Assembly: GCF_015206995.1 (NCBI RefSeq)
Contig: NZ_JADEXR010000043.1
Coordinates: 1 to 45,097 of the forward strand
Length of the DNA: 45,097 bases
Direction of reading: 5' to 3'
Origin: an aff. Roholtiella sp. LEGE 12411
Lineage (GTDB): Bacteria; Cyanobacteriota; Cyanobacteriia; Cyanobacteriales; Nostocaceae
The position numbers and the translations under genes are program-made. Below are positions 32,892-41,975 of this stretch, piece by piece. Below the pieces are notes generated by a model, which saw only the letters and a program-made list of their open reading frames with translations, searched no databases and was not told the origin of the DNA. Position 1 is the first letter of the stretch. Every line of letters starts with the position of its first letter.

Positions 32892-33971
32892 ATGGCTCGA
32901 AACAAAAAGAAATCAGATAAGTTTAACTGTGAGCATCCACTCTACTCTAGATGCCCGATCTGTTGTATTATCCCGCCGCACATGCTGGAGAATGTCGCTG
33001 TGAATGGCACTACCCAGCAGCGTAGTTGGGCTTTTCAAACATTAAATGTGTCGGCACAAGTTCGCGGACGACGAAACATTGTAGGTAATATCTCGTTTGC
33101 GCCCTCTCCCGGTGAAAAACGCCGTACCATCTACGATGCTAAAAATAGTGAGGAACTGCCTGGTATTTTAGTACGTGGTGAGGGAGATCCTCCTAGCACT
33201 GATGAAGCGGTGAATGAAGCTTACGACGCTGCTGGTGCTACTTATGACATGTTTTATGAGTTATTTGAGCGTAATTCTATTGATGATAAGGGTCTGCGTT
33301 TAGATTCTAGTGTGCATTATGGTGTCAATTATGACAATGCCTTTTGGAATGGCGACCAGATGGTTTATGGTGATGGAGACCAAGAACTGTTCCAACGCTT
33401 CACTAAATGCATTGATGTGATTGGGCATGAGTTAGCTCATGGTGTGACTCAGTATGAAGCAGGTCTACAGTATTATGGCGAACCGGGGGCACTGAATGAA
33501 TCGTTTTCTGATGTCTTTGGTTCCCTGGTAAAGCAGAAGGCAAAAAATCACACAGTACAAGATGCAGACTGGCTCATCGGAGAAAATCTTTTGATGCCAA
33601 CTGTCCAAGGTACTGGCATCCGGTCAATGAAAGCACCAGGAACTGCGTATGATGACGCTGTGCTGGGTAAAGACCCCCAACCCGCCCATATCAAAGACAA
33701 ATACACTGGTGAGGAAGATAACGCTGGGGTACATATAAATTCAGGTATTCCCAACTATGCTTTTTATTTAGCAGCGGTCGAAATTGGTGGCTATGCTTGG
33801 GAAAAAGCTGGCAAAATATGGTATGTAAGTTTACGCGATCGCCTGCGTGCCAAAACAGATTTCAAAAAAGCTGCCAACATAACTATCAAAGTTGCTGGAG
33901 AACTCTACGGAAATGGCTGTAATGAGCAGAAAGCTGTGCAAAATGCTTGGAAACGGGTAGGAGTCCTGTAG
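32892..33971 (+). CDS. Protealysin-like M4 metallopeptidase
   Basis: A 359-residue zinc endopeptidase of the thermolysin family. The HExxH motif is H179-E180-L181-A182-H183 in VIGHELAHGVTQYEA. The third ligand is E203 in GALNESFSDVFG, and the catalytic His is H281 in NAGVHINSGIPNYAF. There is no signal peptide, and the short N-terminal propeptide holds PPHML (residues 28-32), the feature of protealysin-type precursors. It starts with a CxxC-containing segment CPICC and an ATG at 32892 behind AAGGAG. A strong hairpin follows the stop, then the emfourin gene. Protealysin-type enzymes can be cytoplasmic or released without a classical signal. Confidence 0.93.
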   Translation: MARNKKKSDKFNCEHPLYSRCPICCIIPPHMLENVAVNGTTQQRSWAFQTLNVSAQVRGRRNIVGNISFAPSPGEKRRTIYDAKNSEELPGILVRGEGDPPSTDEAVNEAYDAAGATYDMFYELFERNSIDDKGLRLDSSVHYGVNYDNAFWNGDQMVYGDGDQELFQRFTKCIDVIGHELAHGVTQYEAGLQYYGEPGALNESFSDVFGSLVKQKAKNHTVQDADWLIGENLLMPTVQGTGIRSMKAPGTAYDDAVLGKDPQPAHIKDKYTGEEDNAGVHINSGIPNYAFYLAAVEIGGYAWEKAGKIWYVSLRDRLRAKTDFKKAANITIKVAGELYGNGCNEQKAVQNAWKRVGVL

Positions 33972-34032
33972 GGTAAGAGTATAATCGCGTCTGTACTCAC
34001 CACTGATAAATGTATTGTTTGTTGTTGTTAAA

Positions 34033-34060
34033 CTGGGAGAGGAAAGTTTTCATCTCCCAG
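34033..34060 (+). terminator. Hairpin between protease and inhibitor genes
   Basis: CTGGGAGA (34033-34040) and TCTCCCAG (34053-34060) pair, followed by TCTTTAT. It lies between the protease stop and the inhibitor start (34104). It may terminate most transcripts or set the protease-to-inhibitor ratio. Confidence 0.6.
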
Positions 34061-34103
34061 TCTTTATATTCTCCCCATAAAAAGCACAACGGAGAGCAAA
34101 AAA

Positions 34104-34397
34104 ATGCGGATCTCGTTTGAACGCACGGGCGGCTTCGCTGGGATTAGCAAGAAAAAAACCTTTGATACAGCCACTCTCCCGCCAAACGAAGCCCAAGAAC
34201 TACTCCGACTAGTAGAAGCTGCTGATTTATTTGAGTTACCTGAACAAATTACCTCCTTTAACCCCCAGAGCGATCGCTTTCAATATAAAGTTACAGTGGA
34301 AGACAGCGGTACGCAACATACAGTAACGCTCAGTGAGGTAGCATTGCCAGGAACTTTAAGACCGCTGATTGAATGGCTCAATAAAAGTAGAACTTAG
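34104..34397 (+). CDS. Emfourin-family inhibitor of protealysin-like protease
   Basis: A 97-residue protein. It opens with MRISFERTGGFAGISKKKTF and carries DTATLPPNEAQELLRLVEAA, then FNPQSDRFQYKVTVEDSGT and a closing LPGTLRPLIEWLNK. This is the emfourin (M4in) pattern as I know it: RxGGFAG, the DTATLPP loop, SDRFQYxVTVE and ALPxxLRPLxEWL. Emfourins inhibit M4 proteases such as protealysin and are usually encoded beside them. Here the gene lies 130 bp behind such a protease, in the same direction, behind GGAGAG. No signal peptide is present, so both partners likely meet in the cytoplasm. Confidence 0.85.
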   Translation: MRISFERTGGFAGISKKKTFDTATLPPNEAQELLRLVEAADLFELPEQITSFNPQSDRFQYKVTVEDSGTQHTVTLSEVALPGTLRPLIEWLNKSRT

Positions 34398-34456
34398 CAG
34401 GCAAAAGGGCAGTGCTTCGACTTCGCTCAGCAACCGGGGCACAAGGGGAATAAATA

Positions 34457-34498
34457 TTGACTATTGACTCTTGACTATTGACTATTGACTCTTGACTC
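34457..34498. repeat. Six tandem heptanucleotides (TTGACTA/TTGACTC)
   Basis: TTGACTA-TTGACTC-TTGACTA-TTGACTA-TTGACTC-TTGACTC fill 34457-34498, a short tandemly repeated repetitive (STRR-type) tract typical of heterocystous cyanobacteria. It lies in the convergent spacer between the emfourin and cobalamin-binding-protein genes. Confidence 0.9.
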
Positions 34499-34506
34499 AG
34501 CACTCA

Positions 34507-35433
34507 TTACACATCTTCCCAACCAGTGCCTTTGTAACCATATTCAAAAATTTCTGGATGCAAAATTTCTGCCAAAATTTCCAACGAATCTACTAATCGT
34601 GGCCCTGGACGGTTAAAGTAGGCATTGCCATCCGTAATATAAACCCTACCAGATTTAGCAGCGTGTAGTTTTTCCCACTCTGAATGCTGAATTAACAACT
34701 GGGCTTCTTGACGAGTGCGATTTAAATCAAAACCGCAAGGCATAAAAACAATCGCATCTGGATTGCTTGCTAACAGTGTTTCCCACGGTAGTATGGGAGA
34801 AGGTTGTCCTGTGACGCAAAACAGGGACTGGCCTCCTGCTAAGTTGACTAATTCGGGAATCCAATTTGCAGCTACCATCAAAGGATCAGTCCACTCGATA
34901 CAGGCGACAGTGGGTAGTTCATTTAAAGAAAGTCCTTGGACTTTTTGCTGACAAATTCTGACGCGGGCTTCTAAGTTTTCTATAACCTTTACCGAGTCTA
35001 CCTTAAAGGCATTACCTACTCGCTCAATATCAGCCCAAACATCTTTGAGAATATTGGGTTGTAAAGAAATAATTTGGGGTTGACTGTGGACAAGTGTAGT
35101 GACTGCCTTTTCAACATCATGGAAACTGACAGCACAGACATCACATTGATCTTGAGTGACTATGTGTGTAGGTTGCAATTGCTCTAAAACATCTGTTTTG
35201 ATTTGATAAATACTGAGAGCAGATTGCAATAGATCATTTACCTGGTTGTGAATTTCGCTGCTAGAGGCATTGCTGTTTAAGCGTGCTTGGGTACAAATGG
35301 GAAGATTTTGGATTTCTGGGGGGTAGTCACATTCATGCGATCGCCCCACAATATTATCAACTAACCCCAGTGCGGCTAAAATCTCTGTTCCACCGGGAAT
35401 CAGGGAGACGATTCTCACACTACTATCTGTCAT
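34507..35433 (-). CDS. Cobalamin-binding (BtuF-like) substrate-binding protein
   Basis: A 308-residue protein with the periplasmic-binding fold for vitamin B12, iron-siderophore and similar ligands: IVSLIPGGTEILAALGLVDN, VGRSHECDYPP, then QLQPTHIVTQDQCDVCAVSF in the first lobe, and ACIEWTDPLMVAANWIPELV, PDAIVFMPCGFDLNRTRQEA and the end GRVYITDGNAYFNRPGPRLV in the second. It has no obvious signal peptide, unlike BtuF of enterobacteria, so its location is uncertain. No permease or ATPase gene is adjacent. Cyanobacterial relatives are often annotated as cobalamin-binding proteins without a dedicated transporter. Confidence 0.82.
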   Translation of the reverse strand: MTDSSVRIVSLIPGGTEILAALGLVDNIVGRSHECDYPPEIQNLPICTQARLNSNASSSEIHNQVNDLLQSALSIYQIKTDVLEQLQPTHIVTQDQCDVCAVSFHDVEKAVTTLVHSQPQIISLQPNILKDVWADIERVGNAFKVDSVKVIENLEARVRICQQKVQGLSLNELPTVACIEWTDPLMVAANWIPELVNLAGGQSLFCVTGQPSPILPWETLLASNPDAIVFMPCGFDLNRTRQEAQLLIQHSEWEKLHAAKSGRVYITDGNAYFNRPGPRLVDSLEILAEILHPEIFEYGYKGTGWEDV

Positions 35434-35568
35434 TCCTCCACCTCCATAACAGCTGCCATCAGCTTGATCTTCGCAAAATTTGTGTCATTAGGCATCTTTC
35501 TACAGGAGAATTCAAGAGGTTCAGGTAGTCAGTACTAAGCAAGAAATTGACTGCTAAATGAACTACCT

Positions 35569-36954
35569 CTAGGTGGCTTCGCCTGAGCTAGAGGTTTCTA
35601 CATCCTCTAGCCTGTTAAGCGCGAAATTGCTTTGAGATTTCTGACGCTTCTTTTCCCCTAGTTGCCTCATACTTCCTGCTGGAGAGGGGGTGCGTGAGGT
35701 AGAGCTAGTAAGATCAGCGTCTACGAGACTGGTTCCCAATCCCGGTAGATTTCCTTTTGCCCAATAAAGCATAACTTCGGCAGCAGCAATATCTCTATCC
35801 TGGGAATATCCACAACTACACTGATGCACTCGAATGTCGAGTGTCTTTTTGTGCTGGTGTCCACATTTAGGGCAGGTTTGAGAAGGCTTTACTTGTGGCG
35901 TTGGAACTTCGATAAATACACCACCAATTTGCTCTATTTTGTATTTGATGGTGCTGCGTAACATTCCAAACCCCACGTCAAGAATAGACTTATTTAATCC
36001 AGCCTTCTGTTTTTTGCGCTTGCCTTTGTTCGCTTTTCGGGTCATGTTTTTTACTTCTAGCTTTTCAGTTGCAACGAGGCTATTACTGCTGATTATCTCT
36101 GCTGCAACTTGGTGTACCCAATTCTGGCGTTGATTACCGACTTTACGAGTCAGCTTGCTAACCTGGGATTGGGCTTTTTTAAACCGCCTAGAAGCTAAAA
36201 TCTTTTTTCTTCTGTTTGGCGCACGTTTGCGCCTTTTATCCTTAGAGGATTTCTTGATTAGATGTTCTGCATTCCTGAAAAACTTTGGAGGATCAATAAT
36301 AAGATGATTCTCACCATCAGTAATTGATAATGCTGCATTACACCCTAAGTCAATACCGATAGCACCGATAGGTAAAATCTCTAGCTGTAGAATTTGGTCT
36401 AATACGTTGACAGTAATTGAGGCATACCATTTACCATTGCGACAAAGAATGGTACAAGTAGTTGGTTTGCCCCAATACTTAGCCTGTCCACGCATCTGGA
36501 TACGCCCAATTTTAGACAAATTGAGATACCCGTTCTTGAAAAGTTCTCCGGGGGGATACTCCCCCCGGCAGACTTTTCGCTTTTCGCCATTTGAATCTAC
36601 CTTAAAACCTGCACAATCGGGATATGTCCATCCTGAGTAATGCCTGATTGACTTGAATCTAGGGCGTTTACCTAAACCCTTGAACCAACGCTCAAAAGCA
36701 AAGTCAACACGTTTTAGAGTCGCTTGCAGAGCATGACTAGGAAGTTCCTTGTATTCTATCCAAACCTCTTTAAACGCAGGTAAACAATTCTGTTGCTCAA
36801 AATAATCAACCTTGTGGTTGAACTTTTGATATTGAGTAAATCTGTTATTGACTGCGGCATTATACAAGTCCTTGTGGAGCTTTCGGTGATACCGCAAAAT
36901 TGATTCAGTTTTCTCGTTTGGGTATAACCGGAAAGTCAATCGTCTTGTTGCCAC
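35569..36954 (-). CDS. tnpB: TnpB RNA-guided nuclease of an IS605 element
   Basis: A 461-residue TnpB. The split RuvC active site is present: D202 in GAIGIDLGCNAALSITDG, E297 in SLVATEKLEVKNM and D388 in SQDRDIAAAEVML. A zinc ribbon (C361, C364, C379, C381 in TCPKCGHQHKK and HQCSCGYSQD) lies before the last Asp. TnpB proteins bind a right-end guide RNA (omega or reRNA) and cut matching DNA to keep the element in place. The gene is full length. The guide-RNA region should overlap the gene 3' end and the spacer toward 35547. The last 60 residues after the nuclease core are low in conserved motifs (PSPAGSMRQLGEKKRQKSQS). Confidence 0.93.
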   Translation of the reverse strand: MATRRLTFRLYPNEKTESILRYHRKLHKDLYNAAVNNRFTQYQKFNHKVDYFEQQNCLPAFKEVWIEYKELPSHALQATLKRVDFAFERWFKGLGKRPRFKSIRHYSGWTYPDCAGFKVDSNGEKRKVCRGEYPPGELFKNGYLNLSKIGRIQMRGQAKYWGKPTTCTILCRNGKWYASITVNVLDQILQLEILPIGAIGIDLGCNAALSITDGENHLIIDPPKFFRNAEHLIKKSSKDKRRKRAPNRRKKILASRRFKKAQSQVSKLTRKVGNQRQNWVHQVAAEIISSNSLVATEKLEVKNMTRKANKGKRKKQKAGLNKSILDVGFGMLRSTIKYKIEQIGGVFIEVPTPQVKPSQTCPKCGHQHKKTLDIRVHQCSCGYSQDRDIAAAEVMLYWAKGNLPGLGTSLVDADLTSSTSRTPSPAGSMRQLGEKKRQKSQSNFALNRLEDVETSSSGEAT

Positions 36955-37023
36955 AGTGCGTTTTTGCGAACCTCTAAAAATCTGGTATATTAGTACAATA
37001 CATCAGACGCGGTTATCTGTCAA

Positions 37024-37431
37024 ATGCTTCCTCGTAAAGGCTCACACGCTATTTTTTCTATTCAGTTGCACTTTATGTTTATTACCAAGTATCGCAAGCA
37101 TGTAATTACCGCACCGATCCTTGAAAGGATGCACGGAATTTTTGCAAATATTTGCATTAAAACTAATTGCATTTTGGTAGAATTCTCAGGCGAACAAGAC
37201 CATGTTCATTTGTTGGTAGATTACCATCCAGATAACAATATTTCTGATTTTACTTCTAGTCTAAAATCTGCTAGTAGTAGGATTATTCGTAAAGAATTTA
37301 AGGAGCATATTGAAAAGTTCTACTGGAAACCTTTGTTCTGGTCTAGCTCGTATTATGTAGCCTCAAGTGGTGGCGCACCAATTGACAAACTTAGAAAATA
37401 TATCAAAGAACAGGATGTTTCAACTAAATAA
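37024..37431 (+). CDS. tnpA: Y1 HUH transposase TnpA (IS200/IS605)
   Basis: A 135-residue single-strand transposase. The HUH pair is H60/H62 in GEQDHVHLLVDYHPD. The nucleophile is Y126 in DKLRKYIKEQ, with Q130 at the usual metal-binding position. The N-terminal FSIQLHFMFITKYRKHVITA and SSYYVASSGGAPIDKLR are typical. Length is normal, so the element could still move. It is divergent from tnpB with a 69 bp gap. A perfect 9 bp hairpin lies just behind it (37477-37506) and is the likely left-end recognition hairpin. Confidence 0.94.
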   Translation: MLPRKGSHAIFSIQLHFMFITKYRKHVITAPILERMHGIFANICIKTNCILVEFSGEQDHVHLLVDYHPDNNISDFTSSLKSASSRIIRKEFKEHIEKFYWKPLFWSSSYYVASSGGAPIDKLRKYIKEQDVSTK

Positions 37432-37528
37432 ATATAGATTGGTTATTTCCACTTCGTTTCAATAACCCCCTCTGATCCCTACCTTACGAGTACGTTGAAG
37501 GTAGGGACTGCCGCCATACGTTCAAAAC

Positions 37529-39110
37529 TCAACAGACTTTACCAAATCCTCCTCCCCCAGGAGTTTCGATCACAAAAACATCCCCGTATTCCATCTCTAC
37601 TGTTGCTGTGCTGTCTAAATTCTCTTCATTTCCATTCTGACGTTGTATCCAGTTGCGTCCCACAAGTCCAGCTTCCCCACCATTTAAACCGAAGGGAGGA
37701 ACAACCCGATGACCAGAGAGAATATTAGCTGTCATCGATTCTAAAAACCGAATATGGCGAATAACCCCATTACCGCCATAATGTTTTCCTTTGCCTCCAC
37801 TATCAGGATGAAGACTAAAGCTTTCTAAAAGTACAGGATAACGGGATTCTAAAACTTCTGGATCAGTTAAGCGGGAGTTAGTCATGTGAGAATGGACACC
37901 ATCAGTCCCATCAAAATCCATCCCCGCCCCAGAGCCGCCACAAATGGTTTCATAATATTGATAACGGTCATTACCAAAGGTAAAATTATTCATCGTTCCT
38001 TGAGAAGCCGCCATCACACCCAAAGCACCATATAAAGCATCAACAATAGTTTGAGAAGTTTCTACATTACCCGCTACTACCGCTGCTGGATAAGTTGGGT
38101 TCAGCATACAACCAACTGGAATAATAATTTCTAGAGGGTTAAGACACCCAGCATTCAGAGGAATATTATCATTAACCAAAGTACGGAAGACATATAATAC
38201 TGCTGCTTGAGTTACGGCTTTTGGAGCATTGAAATTACTATTTAGTTGTTCAGAAGTTCCAGTAAAATCAATAGTCGCACTCCGATTTTCTCGGTGAATT
38301 GTCACTTTAACTTGAATTATTGCCCCATTATCCATTTCATAAATAAATGAGCCATCTTTGAGAATATCAATAGCCCTCCTGACTGACTCCTCTGCATTAG
38401 CTTGCACCAATTTCATGTAAGCTTGGACAGTCTCAAGTCCGTATTGATCAACCATTTTGCAAAGTTCTTGCACTCCCCTTTTATTAGCAGCAATTTGTGC
38501 TTTAAAATCTGCTATGTTTTGGTCAGGGTTACGAGCAGGATAAATATGATTAGAAAAGTGCTGTCTTACTGCAAATTCTCGAAAATTTCCCTCTTCAACC
38601 AAGAGAAAATTATCAAAAATAATTCCTTCTTCTTCTACTGTAGTACTGTGAGGAGGCATTGAACCAGGAGTAATTCCACCGATATCAGCTTGGTGTCCAC
38701 GAGAAGCGACATAGAAGAGGGGAGTGGGAGAGGGGGAGAGGGAGAGGGGGAGATGAAATATGATCGCTGTCCAAAAATACAGGGGTAATTGCTGTTACAT
38801 CAGGAAGATGTGTTCCGCCATTATAAGGATTATTAGATAGATACACATTACCTGGTTTTAGAGTATCGCCTTGATCATTAATTAAACTGCGGACACTTTC
38901 ACTCATTGAGCCTAAATGTACAGGAATGTGAGGAGCATTCGCAACTAATAATCCAGAAGAGTCGAAAATAGCGCAGGAAAAATCCAGCCTCTCTTTTATA
39001 TTTACTGATGTAGCCGTATTTTGGAGAACAATTCCCATTTGTTCGGCGATAAATTGATAGAGATTTTTGAAGATTTCTAACCGGACTGGATCAGGTTGAG
39101 TGGTATTCAT
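37529..39110 (-). pseudogene. hyuB: Hydantoinase B / 5-oxoprolinase beta-type gene broken by frameshift
   Basis: Two minus-strand frames make one HyuB-type protein. The N-terminal part (38685-39110, 141 residues) opens [20 protein letters not shown] and includes [20 protein letters not shown]. The C-terminal part resumes with [20 protein letters not shown] and runs to 37529 (from MPPHSTTVEEEGIIFDNF to IETPGGGGFGKVC). They are joined across a purine-rich repeat of about 45 bp (38711-38754), which shifts frame by one base and adds a Pro/Leu/Ser stretch. HyuB with HyuA forms an ATP-dependent hydantoinase or oxoprolinase. The 3' end stops 23 bp from the IS605 hairpin, so the element may have clipped its last codons. 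Confidence 0.88.
38711..38754. repeat. Purine microsatellite (GGGAGA/GAGGGGGA units) inside hyuB
   Basis: The tract on the plus strand is built of irregular GGGAGAGGGG-type units and encodes Pro/Leu/Ser on the minus strand. Its length decides whether the two hyuB halves are in frame, so slippage could restore or destroy the gene. Confidence 0.85.
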
Positions 39111-39127
39111 TGTTGAACCCTATTTGT

Positions 39128-39793
39128 TTAGATTAAATTATTAGCACGACGGCAATCATCCAGAAGTGCGTTTAGTTCTGCAATAACTTTCCAAGGATTT
39201 TTACCTTTAAAAACAGCGCGCACACCGATACCAGCAATTTCCGTCGTCTGATTTCCCGGCACGGAACACACTCCAGCCCCGACTGGTTCGCCTGTTTCCG
39301 CCACACGAGCAAGTACAGCGATTCCGCCTGCTGCTAGGCTATTACCAAGACGTTTACCATCTTCTGGGCTTGGTGCAGACTCTCCGTAAGCTTCGTTTTG
39401 CACCGTAACTGTAGCAAGCATCTGGGCGTCTGAAACTGGCACGATTAATTCGATGTCCGGTGGAACGGGAAGCAATTGCTCTGAACCAGGAGTGCAAATC
39501 ATAAGCGGTAAGCGTCCCTCAACAGTGAAACCAGCAGCTACAAGTGCCTCTTCGACAGCAGGTGCAAGGGAAGTAACGTACTCCAAACGCGGTTTTCGTC
39601 CGCGACTTTCATAAGCAGCGATTAGTGCTTTGACATCGGTGAGTGACGGTATGGCTGCGTCGTCGGGGATGGCATAGTTAAGAAAGGGATTGGTGCTATG
39701 GCGGTTAAAGCTGGCGAGGAAAGGCCCAATCTGCTCAGTGTCACGTTGCTGGCTAGCCGCGAAGCGCAAATATGACTGAATGCGAAAGTCCAT
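39128..39793 (-). CDS. GNAT-family acetyltransferase between hyuA and hyuB
   Basis: A 221-residue protein with a GNAT fold. The acetyl-CoA-facing region is visible as GVCSVPGNQTTEIAGIGVRA followed by VFKGKNPWKVIAEL; the usual Q/RxxGxG loop is poor. The N-terminal half is IQSYLRFAASQQRDTEQIGP and later LEYVTSLAPAVEEALVAAGF. The gene lies between the hydantoinase genes on the same strand with gaps of only 17 and 79 bp, so it may act on a hydantoinase product or simply be co-transcribed. The assignment as GNAT is moderate; the catalytic Tyr is not evident. Confidence 0.7.
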   Translation of the reverse strand: MDFRIQSYLRFAASQQRDTEQIGPFLASFNRHSTNPFLNYAIPDDAAIPSLTDVKALIAAYESRGRKPRLEYVTSLAPAVEEALVAAGFTVEGRLPLMICTPGSEQLLPVPPDIELIVPVSDAQMLATVTVQNEAYGESAPSPEDGKRLGNSLAAGGIAVLARVAETGEPVGAGVCSVPGNQTTEIAGIGVRAVFKGKNPWKVIAELNALLDDCRRANNLI

Positions 39794-39872
39794 AAATGGA
39801 TAGCCTTTTTATTGTAAAACCGTGTTGAGATTAGTGTAGCGAGGGTAAATATTTTCCAGCACAACAATCAGT

Positions 39873-41975
39873 TTATAAACGTTGCAAGATTAAATGATTA
39901 CGTTCAGTTAATCTTGCTTCCCAGTTAGGTTCAACTACAATCGTGCTAATTTTTTCGACAACGATCGCAGGCCCGTTAATACTATCTTGTGGTTGTAAAT
40001 CTTCGCGTCGATAAACAGGAGTATTATACCATTTATCAGCAGTAAACATCTTGATTATTTCAACATAAATAGGAACTTCATCTATTGGACGGATACGATT
40101 AATTAAGGGTTCTTCAGGAGTATCCATCTTCTGAATTACTTCTACTGAAACGGATTCAACAATTAATATTTTATCTAATTGAATGAAACCATAACGAGAT
40201 TGATGTTCAGTCTCAAACTCTAGTTGCATCTCTGCCACATCATCGGTGAAACCAATAGTCAATATCGAGTTAGTTCCCTCATACTTTAAATTTAGTTTAG
40301 TAACTACTTCTTCATGATGTACTTCATTCAACTCACTCCTAGCTTGAATTTCTAAAGACTCCATTAACTGCTGTAGTTGAGGAATGAATGCTTGAGTTAA
40401 AGGCTTTTCTACCCCCACTTCTCTAATTGCTCGAACATCAGCTAATCCCATACCGTAAGCAGAAAGAACCCCCGCATAAGGATGAAGAAATATCTTTTTC
40501 ATCCCTAAAGTGTCAGCAATTAAACATGCAACTTGTCCTCCTGCTCCCCCAAAACAACAAAGCACATATTGACTGACATCATAACCCCGTTGTAGACTAA
40601 TTTTTTTAATCGCATTTGCCATATTTTCCACTGCGATCGCAATAAATCCAGCGGCTACTTGTTCAGGGGTACGAGTGTTTCCTGTGACAGCCTCAATATC
40701 TTGAGCTAATTGTGTAAATCGCTGAATGACAATATCTTTATCTAAAGGTAAGTTACCATCAATTCCGAAGACAGAAGGAAAATACTGCGGGTGAACTTTG
40801 CCTAACATGACATTAGCATCAGTAACTGCTAACGGCCCACCGCGTCGGTAACAAGCAGCCCCAGGATTTGAGCCAGCAGATTCCGGCCCGACACGATAAC
40901 TAAAACCATCAAAAAATAAAATAGAACCGCCGCCAGCAGCAATAGTATTAATTGCTAATACAGGAACTCTCATCCTAACGCCAGCAATTTCCGAATCTAG
41001 TTGTCGTTCATACTCTCCTTTAAAGTGAGCAACATCTGTACTTGTTCCTCCCATATCAAAGGTAATTACTAATTCAAAACCTGCTCGTTTACTAGTTTGA
41101 ACTGCGCCAACAATGCCCCCAGCCGGGCCACTCAAAATGCTATCTTTTCCTTGAAATTGTTCGGCTGCAATTAAACCGCCATCAGACTTCATAAACATTA
41201 GTTTTACTCCTGGTAACTGACTAGCTACCTGGTTAACGTAGCGACGCAGAGTAGGAGTTAAATAAGCATCTACAACTGTTGTATCCCCTCGACTCACTAA
41301 CTTCATTAAAGGGCTAACTTGATGGGATACGGAAATTTGTGTAAAACCGATTTCTGCGGCAATTTTGGTAACTTTTTGTTCGTGATTGGGATAGCGATCG
41401 CTGTGCATGAAAACAATAGCACAACTGCGAATACCGATGTTATAAACCGCTTGCAAGTCATTTTTGACTTGTTCAATATTTATAGGGGTTAATTCATTTC
41501 CGTGGGTGTCATAGCGTTCATCAATCTCAATCACCTGCTCATAAAGCATGGTTGGTAAAACAATATGACGAGCAAAGATATTAGGACGATTTTGATAGCC
41601 TATTCGCAGGGCATCTTTAAAACCTTTAGTAATGACAAGGACGACGCGATCGCCTTTTCTTTCCAACAGTGCATTTGTTGCGACTGTTGTCCCCATTTTT
41701 ACCACTTCTATTGCTTCACCAGCAATAGGTTCATTACCTGATAAACCAATGATATCCCGAATACCCTGAATAGCTGCATCTTGATATTGCTCAGAATTTT
41801 CTGAAAGCAATTTATAGACGATAACCCATTGTTTTTTAAATAAGGGAACAATTAAAAAACGTTCAGGATGTATTGAAAGCCTATCTACGATTATCTGATT
41901 ATTAGTAACAGCTACAATATCTGTGAATGTACCACCGCGATCGGCAAACACTTTTAACATTACTTCATTCCTCAA
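39873..41975 (-). CDS. hyuA: Hydantoinase A / N-methylhydantoinase-5-oxoprolinase alpha-type
   Basis: A 700-residue ATP-dependent hydrolase of the HyuA/OPLAH family. The sugar-kinase-like nucleotide fold is visible in VFADRGGTFTDIVAVTNNQI near the start and VKMGTTVATNALLERKGDRV. The second conserved part is ITFDMGGTSTDVAHFKGEYE, followed by AGGGSILFFDGFSYRVGPES and GSNPGAACYRRGGPLAVTDA. The C-terminal third contains CCFGGAGGQVACLIADTLGM and ends with VVEPNWEARLTERNHLILQR. The gene appears intact. The start may be the Met at residue 6 (41960). With hyuB broken, the complex is probably inactive unless another hyuB exists. Confidence 0.9.
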   Translation of the reverse strand: MRNEVMLKVFADRGGTFTDIVAVTNNQIIVDRLSIHPERFLIVPLFKKQWVIVYKLLSENSEQYQDAAIQGIRDIIGLSGNEPIAGEAIEVVKMGTTVATNALLERKGDRVVLVITKGFKDALRIGYQNRPNIFARHIVLPTMLYEQVIEIDERYDTHGNELTPINIEQVKNDLQAVYNIGIRSCAIVFMHSDRYPNHEQKVTKIAAEIGFTQISVSHQVSPLMKLVSRGDTTVVDAYLTPTLRRYVNQVASQLPGVKLMFMKSDGGLIAAEQFQGKDSILSGPAGGIVGAVQTSKRAGFELVITFDMGGTSTDVAHFKGEYERQLDSEIAGVRMRVPVLAINTIAAGGGSILFFDGFSYRVGPESAGSNPGAACYRRGGPLAVTDANVMLGKVHPQYFPSVFGIDGNLPLDKDIVIQRFTQLAQDIEAVTGNTRTPEQVAAGFIAIAVENMANAIKKISLQRGYDVSQYVLCCFGGAGGQVACLIADTLGMKKIFLHPYAGVLSAYGMGLADVRAIREVGVEKPLTQAFIPQLQQLMESLEIQARSELNEVHHEEVVTKLNLKYEGTNSILTIGFTDDVAEMQLEFETEHQSRYGFIQLDKILIVESVSVEVIQKMDTPEEPLINRIRPIDEVPIYVEIIKMFTADKWYNTPVYRREDLQPQDSINGPAIVVEKISTIVVEPNWEARLTERNHLILQRL

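Larger units (their letters stand above)
35547..37506. mobile_element. IS605-type element with divergent tnpB and tnpA
   Basis: The element spans about 2 kb and holds tnpB (minus, 35569-36954) and tnpA (plus, 37024-37431), the IS605 divergent order. The TnpA-side end carries a perfect 9 bp hairpin (CCCTACCTT at 37477-37485 with AAGGTAGGG at 37498-37506). The TnpB-side end has the stem CCTCTAG/CTAGAGG (35565-35600) and a TCAA-like end (TTGA at 35547 on the plus strand). Target bases are not duplicated in this class, so exact ends are estimates. It sits 23 bp from the stop codon of the hydantoinase B gene. Confidence 0.85.
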
